The notes below the pieces were generated by a model. That model had not been told where the DNA came from. It saw only the letters and a program-made list of their open reading frames with translations, and did no database searches. Shown here one piece after another: positions 47,404 through 56,059 of a stretch of 64,000 bases of DNA. Within the stretch, counting starts at the first letter, position 1; each line of letters starts with the position of its first letter. A program made the translations under genes and the position numbers. This stretch comes from CAYSUS01 sp964434165 (lineage in GTDB: Bacteria; Planctomycetota; Planctomycetia; Pirellulales; Thermoguttaceae): assembly GCA_964434165.1 (NCBI GenBank), contig CAYSUS010000004.1, positions 62,001 through 126,000 of the forward strand. The letters run 5' to 3'.

Positions 47404-47407
<4 letters not shown>
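45377..47407 (-). CDS. nadE: Glutamine-dependent NAD+ synthetase
   Basis: 676 residues, the long two-domain form. The N-terminal nitrilase-type glutaminase domain has the Glu-Lys-Cys triad: Glu44 (LPELCITGYGCEDAF), Lys111 (AAKRFL) and Cys163 (FEICEDAW). The C-terminal synthetase domain has the ATP-pyrophosphatase loop VSLSGGADSSATA, then YQGSKNSSQTTRDAA, LANVKGALLLATSNRSEAAV, GYATMDGDTCGGLSPIAGID and ELRPPSSKQTDEDDLMPYEV. Ammonia freed from Gln passes through a tunnel to amidate nicotinic acid adenine dinucleotide. Start ATG 47407 overlaps the pncB stop as ATGA, with AAGGA eight bases upstream, so the two are translationally coupled. Confidence 0.97.
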
Positions 47408-48906
<1,499 letters not shown>

Positions 48907-48931
48907 GGGCTCAGGATGCTGTACGCGGGAG

Positions 48932-48954
48932 GTTCCCACGCAGAGCGTGGGAAC
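48932..48954. repeat. Palindrome with GCAGAGC centre, group 2
   Basis: GTTCCCACGC-AGA-GCGTGGGAAC: perfect 10-bp arms around AGA. I know near-identical units as widespread dispersed repeats. It lies between the pncB promoter and its start codon. Confidence 0.75.
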
Positions 48955-49001
48955 ACGCTGGTTCGTTGACAGGACGAAGCGTCACTGCGTCCCGCCTTCT
49001 C

Positions 49002-49037
49002 TTAGTGTAATCATTACACGAAGGGGGCGTTTGTCAA
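49002..49037 (-). promoter_or_regulatory. pncB-nadE promoter with overlapping operator, possibly NAD-regulon type
   Basis: On the minus strand TTGACA (49037-49032) is followed after about 15 bases by TAATGA, and the perfect palindrome GTGTAAT-C-ATTACAC (49005-49019) covers the -10. The wider TTAGTGTAATCATTACACG resembles the GTGTAA/TTACAC half-sites I recall for NrtR-type NAD repressors. A repressor bound here would block RNA polymerase. No regulator gene lies nearby. The name NrtR is an inference. Confidence 0.65.
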
Positions 49038-49094
49038 GCGAATCGAGCTCGCGCGTGCCGGGAATAGGCTTGGCGGGCTTCGGTCTGCGGCTAC

Positions 49095-49149
49095 CCGGAC
49101 CGACACAGAGCGTCGGACCGGGGCGGTTCCTACGCAGAGCATGGGAACC
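49095..49149. repeat. Palindromes with GCAGAGC-type centre, group 3
   Basis: CCGGACCGAC-ACAGAGC-GTCGGACCGG (49095-49121) and GGTTCCTACGC-AGA-GCATGGGAACC (49125-49149): the centre is kept while the arms change and stay paired. Confidence 0.7.
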
Positions 49150-49277
49150 AGACCCTGTGGACACGAGCACTTGCCACCCCCGCGGCGGGACTGAGCCGTA
49201 GCCTATGCTTTCTTGCAGTCGAGCCCTGGCAGTCGGGTTCGGCTGGGGGTCAACCTACCCATCGGGATGGTTCTCGC

Positions 49278-50687
49278 ATGCCCGCCACGACGCGGCGAAT
49301 TCACGAGCCCTGGTACGTGCGCGAAGCCGTCAACCGGCTCCTGGACGGCTGCGCGGTGGTGGCCGGGCTGGTCGTGGCGATCGAGGCGGCCGACGCCGCG
49401 CAGGAGCGCTCGCCCATGCTCACGGCCGCCGCGGCCGTGATTCTGTTCTACCTCGTGGCCGAGGTCAGCGGCATGTACCGCAACTGGCGGGGCGTGCCGG
49501 CCGAGCGCGAGGTGCTGTGCGTGTTCTGGACCTGCGCCTTCTGGGCCCTGGGGCTTCTCGTTCTCGGGCTGCTCACGGGCTCCGCGGATCGGTTCGAGCG
49601 GAGCACGGTGCTGTCGTGGCTGGTGAGTACTCCGCTCTTCATGACCGCCTGCCGTCTGGCGGTCCGGTCCGTGCGGCGGCTACTCCGCGCGCGGGGCTAC
49701 AACGTGCGGGGCTTCGCCGTGGTGGGCGTCAACGAGCTGGCGTTTCAGCTCGCGCGCAACATCGACATGTCGCCCGAGCTGGGCCTGAAGCTGATCGGCT
49801 TCTACGACGACCGGCCCGGCGAGCGCACGCCCCCGATCCCCACGAGCCTCGGTCCGCGGATCGGCACGATCGACGAGCTGGTCGAGCACGCGCGCCAGGG
49901 CTGCGTGGACATGATCTACATCACCTTCCCGATGCGCGCGGAGGACCGCATCCGCGGCATCCTCGACCGCCTCAGCGACACGACGGCCTCGGTGTACATC
50001 GTGCCCGACTTCTTCGTGTTCGAGCTGCTCCACTCCCGCTGGACGAGCATCAACGGGCTGCCCGTGGTCAGCGTGTTCGAGAACCCGTTCTACGGCGTGG
50101 ACGGGCTGGTCAAGCGGAGCCTGGACGTGGTCCTGGCGACGGTATTCCTGGCGGTAGCGGCCTTGCCGATGGCGGCGATCGCCGCGGCCATCAAGCTCAC
50201 CTCGCCGGGGCCGGTGCTGTTCCGGCAGCGGCGATTCGGGCTGGACGGCCGGGAGATCCTCGTGTGGAAGTTCCGCACCATGCGGGTTTGCGAGGACGGA
50301 GGAGAGGTGCGCCAGGCCACGCGTTACGACCCCCGCGTGACGCCCCTGGGGGCCTTCCTCCGCCGCACGTCGCTCGACGAGCTGCCGCAGCTTTTCAACG
50401 TGCTCCAGGGCAACATGTCCCTGGTCGGGCCCCGGCCCCACGCCACGGCCCACAACGAGCACTACCGCTCGAGGATCCAGGGATACATGCTCAGGCACAA
50501 GGTCCGCCCCGGCATCACCGGTCTGGCCCAGGTCAACGGCTGCCGCGGCGAGACCGACACGCTGGGCAAAATGGAACAGCGCGTGGAGTTCGACCACCGC
50601 TACATTCGCGAATGGTCGCTGTGGATGGACCTGAGGATCCTGTTTCGAACCGTATGGGTGGTGCTTTCCGGGCAGAATGCGCATTAG
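49278..50687 (+). CDS. Undecaprenyl-phosphate sugar-1-phosphate transferase, WcaJ type (second copy)
   Basis: 469 residues from ATG 49278. Hydrophobic segments in residues about 20-130, a CoA-binding-like domain (VRGFAVVGVNELAFQLARNI, about 145), then the sugar-transferase domain: SLDVVLATVFLAVAALP membrane hairpin, TSPGPVLFRQRRFGLDGREI, VWKFRTMRV, RRTSLDELPQLFNVLQGNMS, LVGPRPHATAHNEHY and RPGITGLAQVNGCRGETDT. The HAxAHNxxY block is typical of WcaJ/PssY initiating glucose-1-P or galactose-1-P transfer to undecaprenyl phosphate. It is followed by a GT4 glycosyltransferase and a Wzz-like gene, so this copy heads an exopolysaccharide locus. No polymerase or flippase is in the window. Confidence 0.94.
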   Translation: MPATTRRIHEPWYVREAVNRLLDGCAVVAGLVVAIEAADAAQERSPMLTAAAAVILFYLVAEVSGMYRNWRGVPAEREVLCVFWTCAFWALGLLVLGLLTGSADRFERSTVLSWLVSTPLFMTACRLAVRSVRRLLRARGYNVRGFAVVGVNELAFQLARNIDMSPELGLKLIGFYDDRPGERTPPIPTSLGPRIGTIDELVEHARQGCVDMIYITFPMRAEDRIRGILDRLSDTTASVYIVPDFFVFELLHSRWTSINGLPVVSVFENPFYGVDGLVKRSLDVVLATVFLAVAALPMAAIAAAIKLTSPGPVLFRQRRFGLDGREILVWKFRTMRVCEDGGEVRQATRYDPRVTPLGAFLRRTSLDELPQLFNVLQGNMSLVGPRPHATAHNEHYRSRIQGYMLRHKVRPGITGLAQVNGCRGETDTLGKMEQRVEFDHRYIREWSLWMDLRILFRTVWVVLSGQNAH

Positions 50688-50696
50688 CGCGGACCG

Positions 50697-50730
50697 GACT
50701 TCCGAAGTCTGCGAGACTTCGGAGGTCTCC
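50697..50730. repeat. Dispersed double palindrome ACTTCCGAAGT, copy 3
   Basis: GACTTCCGAAGTCT (50697-50710) then GCG then AGACTTCGGAGGTCT (50714-50728): the clearest copy, 34 bases between the WcaJ-type gene and the GT4 gene. It lies inside what is probably one transcript. Confidence 0.7.
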
Positions 50731-50748
50731 TAATCAGGGGAGCCTGCG

Positions 50749-52029
50749 ATGACCGAGTCGTTCGCATCGGCCGATTTCGATTCCTTGGCCTCGCCCGTCG
50801 TCGTCTGCCCGCCGCAGACGTTGCCCGACGTGGAGCGAAAGACCATACCCGTCCTGCACCTGATCAATGGCGAGCACTACGCGGGAGCGGAGCGGGTGCA
50901 GGACCTGTTGGCCTTGCGCCTGCCGGAGACGGGCTTCGAGGTGGGATTCGCGTGCCTGAAGCCGGGCCGGTTCGCCGTGACGTGCCGCGCGGTCGAGACG
51001 CCCTTGTTCGAAACGCCGATGCACGGCCGGCTCGACCTCCGCCCGGTGCGCCGCATCGCCCGCATCACCCGCGGCGCCGGCTACCGTCTGATCCACGCGC
51101 ACACGCCTCGGGCGCTATGGATCGGCCGGCTGGCCGCGCGCGCCGCGGGCGTGCCCCTGGTATATCATCTTCACAGCCCGGCCGCGCGCGACAGCACGCG
51201 CCGGCTGCGCAACTGGTCCACCGCCCTGGTCGAGCGGCTCAGCCTGGCGGGGGTCGCGAGGGTGATCGCCGTGTCGGAGAGCCTGGCCGAGGAGGCAAGG
51301 CGGTGGCACGCGGCGCGGGGGCGGGTCCGCGTGGTCCCCAACGGCGTGCCGGTCGTCGAGGACCTCGCCCCGCGCCGTCGGCCCGAGGGCCGCTGGACGC
51401 TGGGCACGGTGGCCCTGTTCCGGCCTCGCAAGGGGATCGAGATCCTCCTGGAGGCCCTGGCCATCCTCGATCGCCGGGACCTGTCCGTCCGGCTCCGCGC
51501 GGTGGGGCCGTTCGAGTCGGCCGAATACGAGAAGTCCTTGCGCGAGAAGGCGCGGGAGCTCGGCGTGACGGGCATCGTCGAGTGGACGGGCATGGTCGAG
51601 GATGTCGCAGCCCAGATGGCCCGCATGGACCTGCTGGTGCTTCCGAGCCTGTTCGGCGAGGGCATGCCCATGGTCGTGCTCGAGGCCATGGCCGCGGGCG
51701 TGCCCGTGGTGGCGACGTCGGTCGAAGGCACGGCCGAGGCGATCCGCCCGGGACAGGACGGACTGCTCGTCCCGCCTGGCGATCCAAGGGAGCTGGCCCG
51801 GGCGATCGCCCGACTGATCCACGGCGAGGTTGATTGGGAGGCCCTCCGCCGCAGCGCCCTGGCCCGGCAGGCCGACCGCTTCTCCGACCGCGCCATGGCC
51901 CGGGGCGTCGCCCAGGTGTATCGGGAGGTGTTCAGGTTGGGCGATCCCCTTCGCGCCGAGCCGGTGTGTCGGCATCGGTCGCGCGGCGGCCGTACTTCAC
52001 CCGGTCGGTCGCGCGGCGGCCGTAGTTGA
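50749..52029 (+). CDS. GT4-family glycosyltransferase
   Basis: 426 residues. GT-B fold: N-terminal domain with HLINGEHYAGAERVQDLLAL, YRLIHAHTPRALWIGRLAAR and VIAVSESLAEEARRW; C-terminal donor-binding domain with LGTVALFRPRKGIEILLEAL, VEWTGMVEDVAAQMARMDLL, VLPSLFGEGMPMVVLEAMAA (the EGxPxxxxEAMA motif that binds the nucleotide-sugar), and VVATSVEGTAEAIRPGQDGL. It probably adds the second or a later sugar of the exopolysaccharide unit. The last about 30 codons (RHRSRGGRTSPGRSRGGRS) do not belong to the fold; they arise from a tandem duplication shared with the opposing gene (98-base overlap), so the native end may be near residue 395. Confidence 0.92.
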   Translation: MTESFASADFDSLASPVVVCPPQTLPDVERKTIPVLHLINGEHYAGAERVQDLLALRLPETGFEVGFACLKPGRFAVTCRAVETPLFETPMHGRLDLRPVRRIARITRGAGYRLIHAHTPRALWIGRLAARAAGVPLVYHLHSPAARDSTRRLRNWSTALVERLSLAGVARVIAVSESLAEEARRWHAARGRVRVVPNGVPVVEDLAPRRRPEGRWTLGTVALFRPRKGIEILLEALAILDRRDLSVRLRAVGPFESAEYEKSLREKARELGVTGIVEWTGMVEDVAAQMARMDLLVLPSLFGEGMPMVVLEAMAAGVPVVATSVEGTAEAIRPGQDGLLVPPGDPRELARAIARLIHGEVDWEALRRSALARQADRFSDRAMARGVAQVYREVFRLGDPLRAEPVCRHRSRGGRTSPGRSRGGRS

Positions 52030-53368
52030 CGACCGGGGGGTGAAGCAGGAATACCAGCCCCAGGCCCCCGAACACCCCGCCGGCGGCCCCGACCGCGACG
52101 ATCGTCGTCTTGCCCGGGCCCACGGGCCGCGTGTCGGCCTGAGGATCGTCGAGCCGCGTGATCAGACTTGCGGATCCGGCGGCGGCCTGGCGCGCGCGGG
52201 CGTCGGCCAGGGCCGCGCTGGCCTCGTCGAGGATCGTGCTGCACTGCCGGACCTCGTTGACCAGGTTGCCGTACCGGGCTCGCAGCCCGGCCAGCCGGTG
52301 CAGCCGGTCCTGCACGTCGTCGTACTGCTTCTGGATATCGCCGACGCGCGCCTCGCCCACGCGCAAATCGGCACGGAGGACCTGCGTGGCGGCCGTGAGC
52401 TCCTGGCGGAGCTTCGCGCGGATCTCGTCCTCGGCCGCCAGGGCCGCGCGGGCCAGCGGATGGTCCTCGCTCATCCGCCCCATGGCCTGGGCGGTGCGCA
52501 GCTGGGCATCGACCAGGCCTTCCTTAAGACGCTGCAGTGCAGGCTGCGACTGAAGCAGCTCGTTGGGGGTGGAGAGAAGTGCGTCGGGATCGTCCGCCGC
52601 CGCCTCCAAGAGCGCGAGCTGCTGCTCCCGGGCGACCTGGGCCGCGCGGGCCGCGCGCAGGTCGTCGCGGACCCGGGTGGCCGTGATGCGGAGATTCCCC
52701 TCGCCGCGTCCCGAGTCGTTCAGGCTCCGCAGCTCGCCCAGGTCGCTGCCGACCTCGCTCTCCATGGCCTCCAGACGCTCGGTGGCCGCGTCCAGCCGGT
52801 TCTGTGCCAGATCGACCTCCTGCTCCAGCTCGGCCACGACGCTCTGCGCCTTGCGGTCGCGGATGTCTTTCAGGCAGGCCTCCAGCGCGCCGCTCAGCGC
52901 CGCGGCCATGTCGAGGGCACGCGGGCGACTGCCGGCCGTGACCGACAGATGGATCACCTCGGTCGTGCCGAACTCCGCCCCCTTGGGGGCCGAGACCTCG
53001 ATCGCGTCGCGGGCGTCGCGCACGTCGTCGGCCGTGGGCCAGGAATCCGGCTCCGGATGGCGCGCCGGCGGACCGACCTCCTCCAGGGCCGAGCGGACCA
53101 CGGCGTTGTTGCGCGCAAGCTCCAGGATCGTCTCCTGGGCGTTCTTCATGGCTTCGGTCGTATCGAAGCGGCCCTGGCGCTCGCCCCCAGCCGCCTCGTC
53201 GCGCACAAGCAGCGACTGGGTGGCCTTCCAGGCCGGCGGCGCAAACAGGGCATAGAGCAGGGCCAGGCAGGAGAGCGCCACGGCCGGCGTCAGCCACAGG
53301 CGCGAATGCTCGCCCAGGGCCGCGAGGAACTGCCGCACTTGCTGGGTCGTAGCGGATGAATCGGTCAT
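51932..53368 (-). CDS. Wzz/chain-length-determinant-like polysaccharide co-polymerase
   Basis: 478 residues; ATG 53368. An N-terminal membrane segment (about 25-45), a periplasmic region with long coiled coils (about 170-410: VVAELEQEVDLAQNRLDAAT; LRQELTAATQVLRADLRVGE; DIQKQYDDVQDRLHRLAGLR), and a second membrane segment near 440 (TTIVAVGAAGGVFGGLGLVF), the two-helix PCP arrangement. It would set polymer length with the Wzy polymerase or export apparatus. There is no BY-kinase domain. After the last helix comes VVNYGRRATDRVKYGRRATD then a short tail: a tandem YGRRATD duplication encoded by the opposite strand of the GT4 gene's tail. Confidence 0.88.
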   Translation of the reverse strand: MTDSSATTQQVRQFLAALGEHSRLWLTPAVALSCLALLYALFAPPAWKATQSLLVRDEAAGGERQGRFDTTEAMKNAQETILELARNNAVVRSALEEVGPPARHPEPDSWPTADDVRDARDAIEVSAPKGAEFGTTEVIHLSVTAGSRPRALDMAAALSGALEACLKDIRDRKAQSVVAELEQEVDLAQNRLDAATERLEAMESEVGSDLGELRSLNDSGRGEGNLRITATRVRDDLRAARAAQVAREQQLALLEAAADDPDALLSTPNELLQSQPALQRLKEGLVDAQLRTAQAMGRMSEDHPLARAALAAEDEIRAKLRQELTAATQVLRADLRVGEARVGDIQKQYDDVQDRLHRLAGLRARYGNLVNEVRQCSTILDEASAALADARARQAAAGSASLITRLDDPQADTRPVGPGKTTIVAVGAAGGVFGGLGLVFLLHPPVVNYGRRATDRVKYGRRATDADTPARREGDRPT

Positions 53369-53583
53369 GACGATCCCACGGTATTCACTCGAGCCGGCAA
53401 ACCTCTACCCCACCTGGATGCGCCCCAGGAGCGCTCTGGAGCACCCAAGTATAGGTCGCGGCCAAGAGGCCCGTTCCGATCCCCCCAACCTGCGATTGCC
53501 GCAGCCCCGCCGCCCCCGCTACACTTGCGCGCCGCCGCGGCAGCCGTCCTGCCAGCCGAACCTCCCATCCCAAGGGGATCGCC

Positions 53584-55227
53584 ATGTCCTGCACGCTGCT
53601 CCTCGCGGTGGCCTTAGTCGCCCAAACCGCACCGCCCGGCCCGGACGTGGCCGTGGTCTGCCCCGAGTCCCTGCGCGAGGCCCTGGCCCCCTGGGTGCGG
53701 TTCCGCACTGAGCAGGGGCACCGGATCTTCATGCTCTCGGCCGCGGGCTCAGCCGAGCAGATCCGCGACCGCATTCGCCAGGCCGCCCAGGGTCAGCGGC
53801 TCCGCTACGCGGTGCTGGTGGGCGACGCCGATCCCCGCATGGCGCAGAGCCCCGCAATCCGCGCCCGCTGCGTGCCGACCCACCTGGCCGAGGCGGAGGT
53901 GAACGTCCTGTGGGGCTCCACGCCGACCCTCGCCACGGACAACTGGTACGCCGACCTGGACGACGATGTGGCTCCGGACCTGGCGGTCGGGCGCCTTCCG
54001 GCCGACTCGCCCGAGCAGCTCGCCGCCATCGTCGCCAAGATCCTGGCCTACGAGCGGTCGGGCGATTTCGGGGCCTGGCGCCGCAAGCTCAACTTCGTGG
54101 CGGGCGTGGGAGGATTCAGCCCGCTGGCCGACATGGTCCTGGAGTCGTCGGCCCGCTACTTCCTCACGCGCGACGTGCCGGCGGGCTTCGACCTCTCGAT
54201 GACCTACGCGAGCTGGCGCAGCCCCTACTGCCCCGATCCACGGCGATTCCACCAGACCACGGTCGAGCGGCTCAACGAGGGGGCGTGGTTCTGGGTGTAT
54301 ATCGGCCACGGCTTCCACCTCGGCCTCGACCGGGTGAACACGCCGCGAGCCCGCTATCCGATCCTCCACGTCGGCGACCTGGACAGGCTGCGGTGCCGTC
54401 CGCAGACGGCGCCCATCGCGCTGTTCCTGGCCTGCTACACCGGGGCCTTTGACGTGCGCGACGACTGCCTGGCCGAACAGATGCTCCGTTCGCCGGGCGG
54501 TCCGGTGGCGATCGTGGCCAGCTCGCGCGTGGCCATGCCGTACGGGCTTGGAGTGATGGCCACGGAGCTTATGGACGAGTGCTTCCAGCGCCGCGCGGCC
54601 ACGCTGGGCGAGGCCCTGCTCGCCGCCAAGCGCGCCGCGCTGGACGACGGCCCCCGGGGCAAGCGCCGCGAGATGCTCGACGCCATCGCCGCCTCGCTCA
54701 GCCCAACCGGGGCCAAGATCGCCGCAGAACGCGCCGAGCACGTGCTGCTGTTGAACCTCATCGGTGACCCGCTCCTGCGCCTGAAGCATCCGGGCGAGGT
54801 GCATCTTGACGTTCCCGGTTCGGCCGGGCGCGGCGAGGCCCTCGCAGTTCGCGGCCGAAGCGACGTGGACGGCCCGTGCACCGTGGAACTGGCCGTGGAG
54901 CGCGGTCGCCTGACCTTCAGGCACGCAGGCCGCCGCGCCTATCCCGAGTCGGACAACGACCTGGAAGGCTTCCAGCCCGTGTACCAGAAGGCCAACGATC
55001 TGCGCCTGGACCAGGTGGAAACAACCGTCGAGGGGGGTCGGTTTACCGCGCGCCTGACCGTCCCCGAGGAGGCCGCCGGACCGTGCGTAGTTCGGGCCTT
55101 CGTGGAAGGCGCGAAGGGGTTCGCCCTGGGGGCGTCGAGCGTTAGAATCGAGCGGGCGGCGCGCACCGCTGACGCGACGACGGGTCGCCGACCCGCCGGT
55201 CCTCCCGCCATCGACCGCCCTCGATGA
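53584..55227 (+). CDS. Exported C25 (gingipain-like) cysteine protease
   Basis: 547 residues; ATG 53584 with AAGGGGA upstream. A short signal peptide (LLLAVALVAQT). The caspase/gingipain fold is visible: VAVVCPESLREALAPWVRFR, RYAVLVGDADPRM, TDNWYADLDDDVAPDLAVGR (calcium- or substrate-related acidic loop with the ADLxxD form), catalytic His near 241 in VYIGHGF and Cys near 283 in FLACYTGAFD, and the end region EHVLLLNLIGDPLLRLKHPG. A C-terminal Ig-like beta domain follows. C25 peptidases in other phyla cut proteins after Arg or Lys; specificity here is unknown. The stop overlaps the cobB start (ATGA), an odd pairing with a cytoplasmic enzyme. Confidence 0.9.
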   Translation: MSCTLLLAVALVAQTAPPGPDVAVVCPESLREALAPWVRFRTEQGHRIFMLSAAGSAEQIRDRIRQAAQGQRLRYAVLVGDADPRMAQSPAIRARCVPTHLAEAEVNVLWGSTPTLATDNWYADLDDDVAPDLAVGRLPADSPEQLAAIVAKILAYERSGDFGAWRRKLNFVAGVGGFSPLADMVLESSARYFLTRDVPAGFDLSMTYASWRSPYCPDPRRFHQTTVERLNEGAWFWVYIGHGFHLGLDRVNTPRARYPILHVGDLDRLRCRPQTAPIALFLACYTGAFDVRDDCLAEQMLRSPGGPVAIVASSRVAMPYGLGVMATELMDECFQRRAATLGEALLAAKRAALDDGPRGKRREMLDAIAASLSPTGAKIAAERAEHVLLLNLIGDPLLRLKHPGEVHLDVPGSAGRGEALAVRGRSDVDGPCTVELAVERGRLTFRHAGRRAYPESDNDLEGFQPVYQKANDLRLDQVETTVEGGRFTARLTVPEEAAGPCVVRAFVEGAKGFALGASSVRIERAARTADATTGRRPAGPPAIDRPR

Positions 55228-55976
55228 GATTCGAAGACGACTGCCGCCGCATCGCCCAGTGGCTTCGCGAGGGTGGACCCGCCGTGGCCTTCACCGGCGC
55301 GGGGATCAGCACGGAGAGCGGCATCCCCGACTTCCGGTCGCCGGGCGGCATCTGGGCCCAGTCGCAGCCGGTCTATTTCCAGGACTTCCTGGATAGCGCG
55401 GACGCGCGGCGCGAGTACTGGCGGCAGAAGTGCGTCTCGCACCGCGACTTCGCTGCGGCCAAACCCAACGACGGCCACCGCGTGCTCGCCGGGTGGGAGG
55501 AGAAAGGCCTCCTTGAAGGCGTCATCACCCAGAACATCGACGGCCTGCACCAGGACGCCGGCAGCCGCCGCGTGCTGGAACTGCACGGCACCGCGCGCCG
55601 GATCGGCTGCCTCGCGTGCAAGAGACACTTCGACCCCCAGCCGCTCGTCGAGCGGTTCCTGGCGACGGGCGAGGTGCCCGACTGCCCCGACTGCGGCGGC
55701 CTGTTGAAGCACGCCACGGTCTCCTTCGGCCAGGCCCTTCCGCCGGAGGTGCTCGAGGAGGCCGTGCGCTGGGCGCAACGAGGCGGACTGCTCCTGGCCA
55801 TGGGCTCGTCGCTGGTCGTGGAGCCGGCCGCGAGCATCCCGCGGATCGCCCGACAGAGTGGCGCCCGCGTGGCGATCATCAACCGCGACCCCACGGGCCA
55901 GGACGCCACGGCCGACGCGGTGATCCACGACGGCATCGGGCGCGCGCTCACGGCGATCGACGCGATGGCGGGGTGA
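55224..55976 (+). CDS. cobB: Sir2-family NAD-dependent protein deacylase
   Basis: 250 residues. Start ATG 55224 overlaps the protease stop. Motifs: VAFTGAGISTESGIPDFRSP (NAD-binding), ITQNIDGLHQDAG, catalytic His in VLELHGTARRIGCLACKRHF, the zinc site as CLAC and CPDC, and LLLAMGSSLVVEPAASIPRI. It removes acetyl or other acyl groups from protein lysines, releasing nicotinamide and O-acyl-ADP-ribose. The Tyr/Arg pair of desuccinylases (in the region after the ESGIPDFRSP block) is not clearly present, so deacetylase activity is the safer guess. It uses NAD made by the nearby pncB-nadE pair, though this is not evidence of a link. Confidence 0.95.
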   Translation: MRFEDDCRRIAQWLREGGPAVAFTGAGISTESGIPDFRSPGGIWAQSQPVYFQDFLDSADARREYWRQKCVSHRDFAAAKPNDGHRVLAGWEEKGLLEGVITQNIDGLHQDAGSRRVLELHGTARRIGCLACKRHFDPQPLVERFLATGEVPDCPDCGGLLKHATVSFGQALPPEVLEEAVRWAQRGGLLLAMGSSLVVEPAASIPRIARQSGARVAIINRDPTGQDATADAVIHDGIGRALTAIDAMAG

Positions 55977-55997
55977 GCCGCCCGGCTCGCACGCGCG

Positions 55998-56015
55998 ATC
56001 AAAGCCCGAAGCGTC
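55998..56015. repeat. Single arm of the AAGCCCGAAGCGT repeat
   Basis: ATCAAAGCCCGAAGCGTC matches the right arm (reversed) of the element at 9720-9783. It lies between cobB and the DUF4139-like gene. Confidence 0.55.
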
Positions 56016-56059
56016 CGCTCGCCGTCGGGCTCCTCGCCCGCGGCAGCGGACTCGCGGCG

